A DNA stretch of 64,000 nucleotides from Pedobacter ginsenosidimutans. GTDB taxonomy: Bacteria > Bacteroidota > Bacteroidia > Sphingobacteriales > Sphingobacteriaceae. The translations under genes and the position numbers were made by a program. The stretch lies in assembly GCF_001442625.1 (NCBI RefSeq), contig NZ_LMZQ01000010.1, forward strand, positions 98,622-162,621. The letters are read 5' to 3'. This document shows, piece by piece, positions 56,501 to 63,912 of this stretch. The notes beneath the pieces are model-generated. The model did no database searches, was not told where the DNA came from, and saw only the letters and a list, made by a program, of their open reading frames with translations. Numbering within the stretch: the stretch's first letter is position 1; the number at the start of each line of letters is the position of its first letter.

Positions 56501-59500
56501 CCAGTTGCCGCATAAGTATAAGGTGTTGATCCGCCTGTTGCAGATGGAATAGTTTGTGTTGGATAAACTGTTCCTGTTGTTCCGTTAGCTAAAGTTGCTG
56601 CCGGTAAAACCAGTGGATCAGTTACTTTAAGTGTATAGTTAGCAGTAATGGTATTGCCATTAGCATCTGTTACTGTAACCGGAATGGTAAAGGTTCCAAT
56701 TTGAGTTGGTGTACCTGTAATTTCTCTTGTTGCCGGATTAAAGGTTAATCCCGGAGGAACGCCAGTTGCTGAATAAGTATATGGTCCGGTTCCGCCTGTT
56801 GCAACTGGAATTCCATTTGTAGTATAGGCTGTACCTGTTACACCGTTAGGCAATGCTCCAGGAGCCAGAGCCAATGCTGGTGTTACTGTTAAAGTAAAGG
56901 TCGAAGTTGTGCTACAACCTTTTGTATCGGTTGCTACAACGTCGAAGGTTGGGTTACCTGCTGCTGTTGGTGTTCCACTTACCAAACCACTTGGCGATAA
57001 AGTTAAACCAGCTGGCAAAGTACTACCTGCAGCTAAAGTATAAGTATAACCAGGTGTACCACCAGTAGCAACCGGAAGTTGTTTACTGTAAGGAGATGCA
57101 ATGGTTGCATTGGTTAAAGTTGCACCAGCAAATACAATTGCAGGATTAACAGTAATGGTTACCGGAACTCTTGTTGTGTTTGAACAAGTTCCTTTGCTTA
57201 CCTGAACGTAATAAGTAGTCGTTGCTGTTAAAGCAGGAGTTGTAAAGTTTGCACCCGTACCTACTTGGTTTCCGCCTGTTGGTGCATCGAACCAGGCTAA
57301 AGTTGTGCCACCATTTGCAGTTGCACTTAATGTTGCAGTACTACCTGAACAGATAGATTGTGCACCTGCTATAAATGTTGGGTTAGGGTAAACAACTGTT
57401 GCACCATAAATATCTAAACTTGTTAATGCCGAAACTAAGGCACCAAAGCTTACCTGTACTCTATCGTAAGCACCGCCAGCCAAAACTGTCGCTGCAAAAC
57501 GGTTACCAGATAAAAGTTGAAGATTTAGCAATGCAGCATTTACCTGTACTGTTCTTACAACTGTAGTACCATTTAATACGGTAATGGTTATATTATTTAA
57601 GAGACCAACATCAGCTAAACCACCTGGTAAAGCTAAATCTAAGCGGATACTATCTGTAGCTACCCCTGTTGATGGGAAAATTAATTGTTGGTAACCAGTT
57701 GCAGCAACTCCAACTGCTAATGATATTCTGGTAAAGTTGGTCGCATCAGCATCTGTAGAGTTTCCAGCCCCACTTATACCGCACAATAAACAAATTCCGT
57801 TTATTCCTGTGTTTTGGCTGTTTGCAGCATTACAAGCTGTTGCTCCACCACCGTTAATTACGGTTACAGTTACTGGCACACGGCTTGCGCTTTTACAGCC
57901 ATTGCTGCTTGTGGTTTCAATGTAATAAATTTTGGTTGCTGTTAAAGCTGGTGTAGTAAATGATGTTCCTGTTCCAACTTGTGTTCCTGCTGTTGCGGCA
58001 TCAAACCAGGCGATGGTATTTCCAGCATCAGCGGTTGCAGTTAATGTTGTAGTTTGTCCGGAGTTGATTACCTGGTTATTGGTTGTAACCGTAGCTAAAG
58101 TCGCAGGTGGGTTAACTGAAACCGTAACCGATGTTCTCGAACTGATTGCTGTTCCAGAAACGGCTTCTACATAAAATACAGTTGCTGAGCTTATTGCAGG
58201 TGTTACAAAAGTTCCGTTATTGCCAGTTACCAATGGAGTGCTTCCTGTTGATGCGTACCAGTTATAAGTTACACCAGCCTGAAGGTTGCTTACTGTTAAA
58301 GTAGCAGTGCTTCCGGTACATACTGTAGCAGAAGCCACAACCGGAGCATTAACTGTTACAGTTATTGTGTAAGTGGTAGTTGCTTTATTATTGTTAGCAT
58401 CTGTAGCGGTTAAAGAAACATTATAGGTACCACCTTGTGTTGGTGTTCCGGTAATTTCTCTTGTGGTTGGGTTGAACGATAATCCCGGAGGAAGGTTCGT
58501 AGCTACATAAGTATATGGCGAAGTACCACCTGTTACTGCAGGTAATGTTTGTGGCAAATATGAAGTACCTACAATTCCGTTAGGTAAAGTTTTTGTTGGC
58601 AAGGTTAACGTACCAATTACTTTAATTGGATAAGTGTTGCTTGCTGTTTTACCTTGACTATCGGTAACCGTAACATTTATTGCATAATTACCTGCCTGAG
58701 TTGGTGTACCAGTAACTTCTCTTGTTGTTGGATTAAATGTTAATCCTGCAGGAAGATCAGTGGCTACATAAGTATATGGTCCAACACCACCTGTTGCAGC
58801 TGGCAGAACTTGTGTAGCATAAACCACACCCTCTGTTCCATCTGGCAAGGTTGCCGCTGGCAATGCCAATGGACTATTTACAGTAATGCTATAATTTGTA
58901 GTTGCCGTTTTTCCATCAGCATCGGTTACTGTAACTGGTACGGTATAAGTTCCCGGTGTTGTTGGTATACCAGTTATGGCCCTGGTTGACGGATTAAAAG
59001 TTAAACCTGGGGGAAGGCCTGTTGCCGAATAAGTGTAAGGCGTTGTTCCACCAGTTGCACTTGGAATAATCTGCGTAGGATAAGCTGTTCCTGTAGTACC
59101 ATCAGCTAAAGTTGCTGTAGGTAACAATAAAGGATCAGTAATTTTTACAGTATAATTCGAAGTAATGGTATTACCGTTCGCATCAACAACTGTAACTGGT
59201 ATCGTATATATTCCAGGTTGAGTTGGTGTTCCGGTAATTTCTCTTGTTGTAGGATTAAAAGTTAAGCCTGGAGGAACACCGGTTGCAGTATAGGTATATG
59301 GCCCTGTTCCACCAGTTGCAGCTGGAATAGTCTGCGTTGGATAAACCGTTCCTGTTAAGCCATCAGGCAATGCACCTGGAGTAAGTACCAATGCTGCCGT
59401 AACAGTTAAATTATAAGTTGCAGTTGCGGTACAACCTTTGGCATCAGTTGCGACAACTGAAAAAGTATAAGCATTGGCTACGGTTGGTGTTCCGGTAATT

Positions 59501-61047
59501 GCACCAGTTGATGATAAAGTTAAACCAGCTGGCAATGTACTTCCTGCGGCTAAAGCATAAGTATAACCTGCTGTTCCGCCTGTAGCTACATCCAATTGTT
59601 TAGAATAAGCAAAACCTGGTGTGGCATTGGCTAATGTTGCGCCGTTAAAAATAATTTGTGGGTTAACTGTAATTACAACAGGAACCCTTGCCGATTCTGC
59701 TGTACAGCCTAATCTTCTCGCAGAAACATAATAAGTTTTAGATGCGGTTAATGCAGGCGTAGTATAAGTACCGTTGTAGGCAACCGTTTGTAATGCTGTT
59801 CCACCTTCTACTGCATCGTACCAAATTAGTTCGTTGGTATTTGGGGTGGTAGCATTTAAAGCTACAGTACTATTATAACAAGCGGCAATTGCATTGCTTG
59901 CTGGTGAAGTAAAAGTTGGCCTGCCGGCTGAGCGGGTTACACCATAAACATTAATGGTTTGTGTGAGGTTTAGGGTAAGTAACGAACCGAGGGTAACCTT
60001 AACACGATCGAAAGGTACACCCGGAGAAAATGGTATCGATGCGGCTTGTCCACTATTTAATAAGCCGAGTAAATCTACATTTAATAAGTTTGATACAGAT
60101 GAGGTGTAAACCTGGGTACCGCCGTTATAAGCTGTTACCGAAATATTTTGTAAAACACCTGCAGTTAAAAGCGCTGGAGTAGAGCTCAATCTTAGGTTAA
60201 AATCATCACCGGCATTTGATGGTGTTGTAAAATAAAAATTTTGGCTAATAGACGAAGCCACGCCAAGTACGCCTAAGCTTAGTTGAGAATAATTATTTGG
60301 ATCTGCATCAATAGCCCTTTCACTATTGGTTACACCAGAACTACCCAATTGTAAGGCATCAAGTGTAATACCTGTTCCTTCATATCCTGTAGTAAATGCT
60401 TGTGCACAAGGATCAGTCCCTGAAGTATAAAATGAATAATAAACCTTTGTACTATTAGCAACAGAAAGCAAAAGCGCATTGGTTACATCCTTAATAAATA
60501 CCCTATCGTAAGCCTGTGTAGGGGTTATTGCAATATAAAAGAAACCATTTGCATCTTTTACCAGTCGTAAATTATCTGCAGAAAACCCGTCTACACTATT
60601 CCCTCCTGTTGGGGGTACTGCTGTAGTACCATTTCTGGCACCTACCTGAAATGAATGGTTTCCAAGAACTACTGTGCCACCTACATTAGCCAATAAAGTA
60701 CCTAAACTACCGCCTAGTAACCTGTTCAGGATATCACCATCAAAATCTATTCTGATATAGGATGTAACTCCCGCAGCAACCGAAGCCGGATATTTTAATT
60801 CCAGCTCGCCACTAAAAGACCCTATACCAACAGCAATGCCACCGTATGAATTAACTGTAGCAAAGTTGTTGTTGTTTAATGTTGCATTTGTTGCATTATC
60901 AACATGATCCGATTTAGTAACGGCATTTGCAAAAATTTTAGTTTGCGCATACGATTTAGCGGAGAAGAGCGTTAATAGAATGATGATTGCAATACAAGTA
61001 TTGCGAAATATCCCTGTTTGGGAAGAGAAAGTATGAGTTTTCATCAT
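47581..61047 (-). CDS. Giant Ig-repeat surface adhesin with CHU_C-type export domain
   Basis: The protein has 4488 residues. The signal peptide ends near residue 35 (FSAKSYAQ). Then come several copies of an unnamed ~150-residue domain (see 52390 and 53630 entries), two arrays of five He_PIG-like cadherin folds (e.g. AGLTFNPTTREVTGTPTQAG), many Ig-like modules with paired Cys, a fibronectin-III-like unit, and a C-terminal gliding-associated domain starting DQVYIPNAFTPNNDGKNDTF and ending KGTVTLIR. That tail marks export by the type IX system as a type B substrate. It resembles SprB-like adhesins in plan. The protein is probably surface-displayed, for adhesion or gliding (inference). First gene of the operon with porP and the PorE-like gene. 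Confidence 0.9.
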   Translation of the reverse strand: MMKTHTFSSQTGIFRNTCIAIIILLTLFSAKSYAQTKIFANAVTKSDHVDNATNATLNNNNFATVNSYGGIAVGIGSFSGELELKYPASVAAGVTSYIRIDFDGDILNRLLGGSLGTLLANVGGTVVLGNHSFQVGARNGTTAVPPTGGNSVDGFSADNLRLVKDANGFFYIAITPTQAYDRVFIKDVTNALLLSVANSTKVYYSFYTSGTDPCAQAFTTGYEGTGITLDALQLGSSGVTNSERAIDADPNNYSQLSLGVLGVASSISQNFYFTTPSNAGDDFNLRLSSTPALLTAGVLQNISVTAYNGGTQVYTSSVSNLLNVDLLGLLNSGQAASIPFSPGVPFDRVKVTLGSLLTLNLTQTINVYGVTRSAGRPTFTSPASNAIAACYNSTVALNATTPNTNELIWYDAVEGGTALQTVAYNGTYTTPALTASKTYYVSARRLGCTAESARVPVVITVNPQIIFNGATLANATPGFAYSKQLDVATGGTAGYTYALAAGSTLPAGLTLSSTGAITGTPTVANAYTFSVVATDAKGCTATATYNLTVTAALVLTPGALPDGLTGTVYPTQTIPAATGGTGPYTYTATGVPPGLTFNPTTREITGTPTQPGIYTIPVTVVDANGNTITSNYTVKITDPLLLPTATLADGTTGTAYPTQIIPSATGGTTPYTYSATGLPPGLTFNPSTRAITGIPTTPGTYTVPVTVTDADGKTATTNYSITVNSPLALPAATLPDGTEGVVYATQVLPAATGGVGPYTYVATDLPAGLTFNPTTREVTGTPTQAGNYAINVTVTDSQGKTASNTYPIKVIGTLTLPTKTLPNGIVGTSYLPQTLPAVTGGTSPYTYVATNLPPGLSFNPTTREITGTPTQGGTYNVSLTATDANNNKATTTYTITVTVNAPVVASATVCTGSTATLTVSNLQAGVTYNWYASTGSTPLVTGNNGTFVTPAISSATVFYVEAVSGTAISSRTSVTVSVNPPATLATVTTNNQVINSGQTTTLTATADAGNTIAWFDAATAGTQVGTGTSFTTPALTATKIYYIETTSSNGCKSASRVPVTVTVINGGGATACNAANSQNTGINGICLLCGISGAGNSTDADATNFTRISLAVGVAATGYQQLIFPSTGVATDSIRLDLALPGGLADVGLLNNITITVLNGTTVVRTVQVNAALLNLQLLSGNRFAATVLAGGAYDRVQVSFGALVSALTSLDIYGATVVYPNPTFIAGAQSICSGSTATLSATANGGTTLAWFDAPTGGNQVGTGANFTTPALTATTTYYVQVSKGTCSNTTRVPVTITVNPAIVFAGATLTNATIASPYSKQLPVATGGTPGYTYTLAAGSTLPAGLTLSPSGLVSGTPTAAGNPTFDVVATDTKGCSTTSTFTLTVTPALALAPGALPNGVTGTAYTTNGIPVATGGTGPYTYSATGVPPGLTFNPATREITGTPTQIGTFTIPVTVTDANGNTITANYTLKVTDPLVLPAATLANGTTGTVYPTQTIPSATGGSTPYTYAATGLPPGLTFDPATREITGTPTQSGTFTVPVTVTDADGKTATNNYTIVVVDPLLLPAATLPDGTEGTVYATQTLPSATGGVGPYTYVASNLPAGLTFNPATREVSGTPTQAGNYSISVTATDSEGRTASNTYALKVIGVLSLPGATLPNGIVGTPYPTQTLPAVTGGTAPYTYLATNLPPGLSFNTATREITGTPTLGGTFTISLTATDANGNKATTAYSLTVTVNAPVVAAATVCSGSPATLSVSNLQAGVTYNWYASTGSTPLVTNNTGVFVTPTVTAPTVFYVEAVSGTAVSSRTAVNVSVNPPATAATVTTNNQVINAGQSTTLLATADAGNTIQWYDAATAGTQVGTGTSFVTPVLSATTTYYVETTNASGCKSATRVPVTVTVLNNGGGTACNAANSQNTGITGICLLCGINGAGNSTDADPSNFTRISLSVGVGASGYQQLIFPTVGTATDSLRLDLALPTGLADVGLLNNVTVTILNGATVVKTVQLNGGLLNLRLLSGNRFAATILAGGAYDRVQVSFGALASVLTSLDVYGATVIYPSPTITAGAQTICAGSTATLTATANDGTTLAWYDAATGGTQLATGETFTTPALSATTTYYIQVSKGGCPNTTRVPVTVTVTPALPAPVLATIANVCEGSSATLSVANPDAAITYKWYDAAVGGNLVFTGAVFPTPALTAATTYYVEASQGNCTSTTRAAAAVSVNPRPALPVVTASSSTVSAGQTAILTASSADATNTFNWYTSNTSTTPVYVGATYVTPPLLATTTYYVESVSTNGCTSASRVQVTITVDGNGSPNPVPCEAATTQVNGVNGVALLSGVFNPALAIDNDTQTASSLVMPVGALGASVYQRVGFGSLSKVGDTVRVLVSSPGKLLSLSLLGNAAITTYVGTNSNGDSRLLNDNLINIQLLSGNTQALITFVPTNVFDGVEVRLNSGLLGALTSINLNYAQRILVAPTVASANVTACVGQTAQLEVSNPSASLTYRWYDATGTYLTGKDGIIFTTPVLTGDTKFYVAAVSATGCVSYKTVVNVTTNPAPVTPELLSASVNTCPNTSVTFQVKNPIVGTTYNWYDTATSTTVLFTGDNFTTPLINADRSYFVAAVNGCGSSSTRTEAKIILGTIDVPVITPPSITISEGSVAVLKATSSTAGATINWYTTANGVVPVFTGETYVTPQLSATATYYVEATILGGCTATSRATVTVTVIPNGNPVTTPCGAATTTVASGVTGVAVLAGVYNPTFAVDNDINTGSSLVIPVGLLGASVYHHVGFTGLSNVGDTLRVKITTPGTLLSVGVLNNLTVTTFQGTTSNNDAVSISNPLISLKLLTGNTSAILTFVPTSKFDGAELRLSSGLLGALTSVNLDYAQRVITTPTVTAATASACQGSSATLSVQNPQAGVVYKWYLGTTYQAGKDGATFTTDPTLTAGTYTYSVTATANGCETVGTKVTVTILAPPVAPIPSTTNPATTCIGSPATLSVQAVAGVTYNWYDAATAGNMLVTNNSSFTTSASLAAGTYDYYVEAVSGTGCSNSTRTKVSITVNPSAVAADLTVTGTTSLCASGTAVLTAASTTVTSPVFTWYTDAALTQVAFVGAVFNTPAITTTTKYYVTVSGTNKCANTAGNAKEVTVTVNPVATPADINLAGTSTVCGGSSVTLNATSTTVTNPVFTWYSDAALTTVAFTGANFVTPVLTATTTYYVTVKGDNKCENTAATAKSITITVNPAATDSDLAINGIASICKGSTAALSASTTTVINPVFTWYSDATLTTVAHVGASFTTPALTATTTYYVTVKGDNKCENLAANAKVVTVTVKEFATSADIAVSNAQICSGSTVMLMASSTTVTQPVFTWYSDASLTSVVFTGPTFTVTGLTATTTYYVSVKGANKCENSAADAKAVTITVNPLATTTDIILSGSTVACAGSSAVLTATSPTVTNPVFTWYSDAALTNVSFIGATYTTPALTSTTTYYVTVKGDNKCENAPGTARVITITVSPVSTAADITATDATICSGSGTTLVASTTTVTNPTFTWYNDAALTSVAYVGTSFVTPVLTATTKYYVTVKGDNKCENSGITAKVVTVNVNQGATAADITLSTPTLVCGSGTAVINASSTTVTSPIFTWYNDASLTSVAFTGPIFTTPVLTTTTTYYVTVKGANRCENTAANAAAVTIKVNPIAVASDIVVNGSTNICGGSKAVLTASSTTVTNPVFTWYTNATLTDVAFVGAVFTTPTLTTNTTYYVTVKGDNKCESSAATAKSVNIVVNSVASATDVTATDATICAGSSASLVASTTTVTNPIFTWYSDAALTTPVFTGATFSTPALTATTKYYLTVKGDNRCESSAANAKVVTVNVNAGATAADITLSTPARICGSGTAVINASSATVTSPVFTWYNDASLTSVAFTGPIFTTPVLTATKTYYVTVKGANRCENTAANAKTVTVTVSPNAVATDITVNGSTSVCASTAATLAATSTTVTNPIFTWYSDAALNTVVFTGPVFTTPVLTASTTYYVTVKGDNKCENTAATARAVAITVNASPNNPVVSVPNGGICAGDGATLTVTNAQAGVTYEWYTAAVGGNLLFTGTTFNVTALAATTDYYILAIGTGGCNNNGGRVKVTVTVNAKPTVPTVASTSVSVCTGSPAVLTVTSPQTGVTYNWYTAAVGGTLAGTGVNFTTPAINANITYYVEGANGTCISSSRTPVNVIALPVPVAPASVTAANGTLCAGSSTILTVNNPVTGLVYRWYAASSGGAVLAEGITFTTPNLTATTIYYVEAIAVGGCASPTRTGVTVNVLPVLGKPVVVVQSTTPNSVTFAWAAVAGATAYEVSQDNGLTWVNPTGGSTGTTYLVAGLKPDQSVTIIVRARGQIECQTSANSTPVTGKAANPFGDQVYIPNAFTPNNDGKNDTFLIYGNTISSARMSIFTQWGQLIFQSDNVANGWDGTFKGVNQPIGVYVYMVDITFTNGTTSLRKGTVTLIR
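48920..51875 (-). repeat. Eleven tandem Ig-like modules of about 89 residues
   Basis: Within the adhesin gene, eleven units share a Cys-Gly/Ser-Ser start (CGGS, CSGS), then FTWYSDAALT, then TTTYYVTVKGDNKCEN. Mean length is about 268 bases. The two Cys per unit probably form a disulphide. Three-module blocks are themselves repeated: sequence around 49298 recurs at 50105, an 807-base shift (3 x 269), so recent unequal crossing-over is likely. Confidence 0.85.
52390..54100 (-). repeat. Two copies of an unnamed ~150-residue adhesin domain
   Basis: The segments around 52390-52860 and 53630-54100 encode the same domain (e.g. VLAGVYNPTFAVDNDINTGS and LLSGVFNPALAIDNDTQTAS, then FVPT..FDG, then LLGALTS). 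Related versions lie near 54880-55320 and 57390-57840, and a diverged one in the first 375 residues. I do not recognise a named family. Confidence 0.75.
54870..59920 (-). repeat. Tandem duplication of a 2517-bp segment
   Basis: Two halves of this part of the adhesin gene encode the same order of domains: Ig-like unit, five He_PIG-like folds, Ig-like units, then the unnamed domain with CNAANSQNTGI. The words around TACAAGC at 55314 and 57831 are exactly 2517 bases (839 codons) apart. The copies differ in many synonymous and some amino-acid sites, so the duplication is not very recent. Confidence 0.85.
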
Positions 61048-61288
61048 GTCAGGCGTTATTTAGGAGACTTACTATGTGCTATGCGACTGTTTGGTAAAAT
61101 ATTCTGCAGGGCATTATATAATTATGACAAATCTAAATCTAGAATAGCATCCTATCCTATCCATTGCTATTCATTTTTATGCAATCCATTTCATTCATTT
61201 TATTCATACAAGGCATTCTTAGTGAATAGATTTCCTCAATTGTGAAATTATGATGACATTAGCGGTAGTCATCCCCATCTGTTAATTA
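61048..61288. promoter_or_regulatory. Divergent promoter region, adhesin / STAND ATPase
   Basis: A 241-base gap with both start regions. On minus there is a match to the Bacteroidota -7 box, TAGATTTG (61135-61128), about 80 bases before the adhesin start; no clean -33 partner was found. Near 61165-61210 are several direct ATTCATTTT/ATTCAT words. Weak evidence only. Confidence 0.35.
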
Positions 61289-63880
61289 ATGAATGCTAAC
61301 GATCTCCTTATCGAACTCAGGAAGTTTGTCCTTATAAAATCTGGTTTGAGAAATATCGACCCAGCTCATTGTAAGATTATTTCTGAGTATGTATTTCAAG
61401 AAACCAAAAACTACGTAAGTGAAACAACTATTAAGCGATTCTTTGGCTTTGCGAACACCTTACATAAATTCTCTTTATTTACTTTAAATAGCTTATCACA
61501 ATATATAGGTTATAACGATTGGGACTCATTTTGCAAAGACAAGGAAAATCAAACTACCTCTGTTCAAAGTATCTGGCAGGATTTAAAGCTAAAAGCACAT
61601 GCCATTACAGAAATATCGTTAATTGCCAATAAAAATAATTCGGGCGTTCCATTTAATGCTACCGCCAACAGAAGTTTTTTTTACCCTGATTTTGATTATT
61701 TCTTAAAAAACAACTATCAGTTTACAACCATAAGTGCTCAACCCGGTCAGGGAAAATCGATATTGCTTGCGCACATGGTAGAGTATTTTTTCTTATCAGA
61801 AAATGCCCTCTATAAAAACGATATCGTATTACTGGTTAACTCTAGCAGTATTAATACCATTATCCAAAATGGGGAAACTTTAAAAGACTGGTTTTTAAAA
61901 GAATTTAAATTCGGGAGTCTTACCGAGTTAATCAGTTTTTTCAAAAAAAATCCCGAAAAGAGGGAAGGCCGTTTCATTATTATTGTTGATGGTATTGATG
62001 AACATTTAGCAAGAAGTAATTATTTTAAAGTATTTATCGACTTTTTATACAGCATTGAAGAAAACAACTTTGTTAAACTCGCATTTGGCCTGCGAACGAA
62101 TAGTTGGATTAATCTTCAGCCCGCTATTTACGGTTCTGCATCTTTAACTAAAGCCTGGTATACGGGCTTATTTTATGATGAGGAGACCCTAAGTAATGTA
62201 CCATCGTTAAATGTTGATGAGGTACTCTACACCCTAAGCAATATAGAAAACAAAATTATCAACCGGGCAGATGTAAGTTTTCCGCTCTTAAATCAGTTTA
62301 AAACACCATTCTGGTTACAGGTTTATTTCAAGCTTAAAGATGAGAACCACCATCTTGAGCTGAATAATCCTTTATTACGTTACGAATTAATTAACTATTT
62401 CCTAGAGAAACGCGTATTTCTGGCAAAAAAAAGCACCGAAAAAGTATTTCTCCTTAAAAAAATAAGCGATAGCATTTCAGAAGGAAATAAGAAATTAAGA
62501 GTGTCTAAAGAAAAAATCCTGAGTTATATCAACTGTTATCCCGATGCATATGAAGAACTTTTACATGCTGGGATCATCATCGAAGAAAAAAGGTTAAGTA
62601 CAGCCATACCTACAGAAATTGTCCGCTTTTTAAACGACGACATTTATACCTATTTCCTATTTATACAGCTCACTGATAAGTTTGAATACAGGCCTTGTAA
62701 ATCATTTTTCGAGCATATATTAAACAGTTTCCCTGGCCGAACCTCCCTGAGAGACTATATACTTAACTGGGCTATTAGGTTCTGTATCACCAGAAATGAG
62801 ATTGCGGCCTTAAAAAACATTTTCAGGCTGCCATTTACCAACAGTGAAAAAAACAGTGCTTTCGATTTTATCTGTTATGTGTCTAAATACGAACTTGGCA
62901 AACCCAATTCTAACTTCAATAAGTTAAGCATTGGTGTCGATTTTATCGACATTATGGCTACTGGGCGAACCATGAGCAACCTGTACAAGGAAACCATCAA
63001 AACCATATCAGAGAATGTACTCAATGAAGATATTCAGATTATGCTGCATGTAATAGAATGCAATGTTAATCTGATTGATGTGGATAAAGTAGCTTTAGCC
63101 AATACCATGCAACTGCTAAAGCGAAACTACAAAAGGCTAAATGAACTTTTTCCAATTAATCCTTATGATTTAATTCTTTATTTCTACAATAACCTGGTTA
63201 ATAAACCTAACGAGAGTAAAACCCTAGAAGATAAAATAATAAAACTTTGCCAGGAGATAGATCAGAGTAAACCACAGAAAAATGAAGAAATCACTTCTGC
63301 CGAAATACTCTCTTACCGATTGGTATTGATTACCTTATTTTCTCAAAAAAGCTATGCAGAATGCCACCGCTTTATCATGGCTATTTTGAGTAAGTATCCC
63401 AATATTTTCTATGTAAGATATTCCGTTTTCTCTCCTTTTTTATTGCTTCATTTAGGTCAAACCTATATCAAGCTCAACTATTTTAAAAAAGCGCAGCGCA
63501 TTATACAGTTCGTTGATAAAATCATCAGCAGTGATTACACCTATTATACCAATTTTATACTGGCCAGCTTTAGTGTGTTCAAAGCCAACTTTTACAATGC
63601 TACACATAATTACGAACAAGCACTTGTAGAAACTAATATCGGTTTGGGTATTACAGGAAAGAATGATTTTAAAATGTTCGAAATTGCCCTGTTATTAAGT
63701 AAGATCGACACCTTAAAACATACTGAAGAATCAGAAGAAGTATCGAACGTAATTAAAGAACTGCTAAACTTTTTAACGGTACATAAACTCTCTATGCCCG
63801 ATTATTCTAACCTAAGTAGTCATGAGTTCGAGCATACCTTTAAGATTTTAAAATCTTACCGCCGGCACCAAAACCTATAA
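61289..63880 (+). CDS. NACHT-type STAND ATPase with N-terminal regulator-like domain
   Basis: The protein has 863 residues. Residues about 1-85 are a small helical domain (SETTIKRFFGF, then FSLFTLNSLSQYIGYNDWDSF) of a kind I associate with Bacteroidota regulators. Next is a P-loop NTPase: Walker A AQPGQGKS at 150-157, and Walker B IIIVDGIDEH with D234-G-I-D-E238, the DGxDE form typical of NACHT proteins. The rest is helical, with TPR-like repeats near 690-820 (e.g. FLLLHLGQTYIKLNYFKKAQ). No nuclease, protease or TIR effector is seen. It may be a signal-responsive regulator of the divergent adhesin operon or a defence protein; the sequence does not decide. Confidence 0.78.
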   Translation: MNANDLLIELRKFVLIKSGLRNIDPAHCKIISEYVFQETKNYVSETTIKRFFGFANTLHKFSLFTLNSLSQYIGYNDWDSFCKDKENQTTSVQSIWQDLKLKAHAITEISLIANKNNSGVPFNATANRSFFYPDFDYFLKNNYQFTTISAQPGQGKSILLAHMVEYFFLSENALYKNDIVLLVNSSSINTIIQNGETLKDWFLKEFKFGSLTELISFFKKNPEKREGRFIIIVDGIDEHLARSNYFKVFIDFLYSIEENNFVKLAFGLRTNSWINLQPAIYGSASLTKAWYTGLFYDEETLSNVPSLNVDEVLYTLSNIENKIINRADVSFPLLNQFKTPFWLQVYFKLKDENHHLELNNPLLRYELINYFLEKRVFLAKKSTEKVFLLKKISDSISEGNKKLRVSKEKILSYINCYPDAYEELLHAGIIIEEKRLSTAIPTEIVRFLNDDIYTYFLFIQLTDKFEYRPCKSFFEHILNSFPGRTSLRDYILNWAIRFCITRNEIAALKNIFRLPFTNSEKNSAFDFICYVSKYELGKPNSNFNKLSIGVDFIDIMATGRTMSNLYKETIKTISENVLNEDIQIMLHVIECNVNLIDVDKVALANTMQLLKRNYKRLNELFPINPYDLILYFYNNLVNKPNESKTLEDKIIKLCQEIDQSKPQKNEEITSAEILSYRLVLITLFSQKSYAECHRFIMAILSKYPNIFYVRYSVFSPFLLLHLGQTYIKLNYFKKAQRIIQFVDKIISSDYTYYTNFILASFSVFKANFYNATHNYEQALVETNIGLGITGKNDFKMFEIALLLSKIDTLKHTEESEEVSNVIKELLNFLTVHKLSMPDYSNLSSHEFEHTFKILKSYRRHQNL

Positions 63881-63912
63881 AAAAGCCCTGTAACTATTGC
63901 AAGGCTTTTTCC
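63880..63912. terminator. Terminator after the STAND ATPase gene
   Basis: AAAAAGCC (from 63880) pairs with GGCTTTTT (63903-63910) around a 15-base loop, with U-tracts on both strands, directly after the stop codon. The remaining 88 bases to the window end show no supported gene. Confidence 0.7.
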
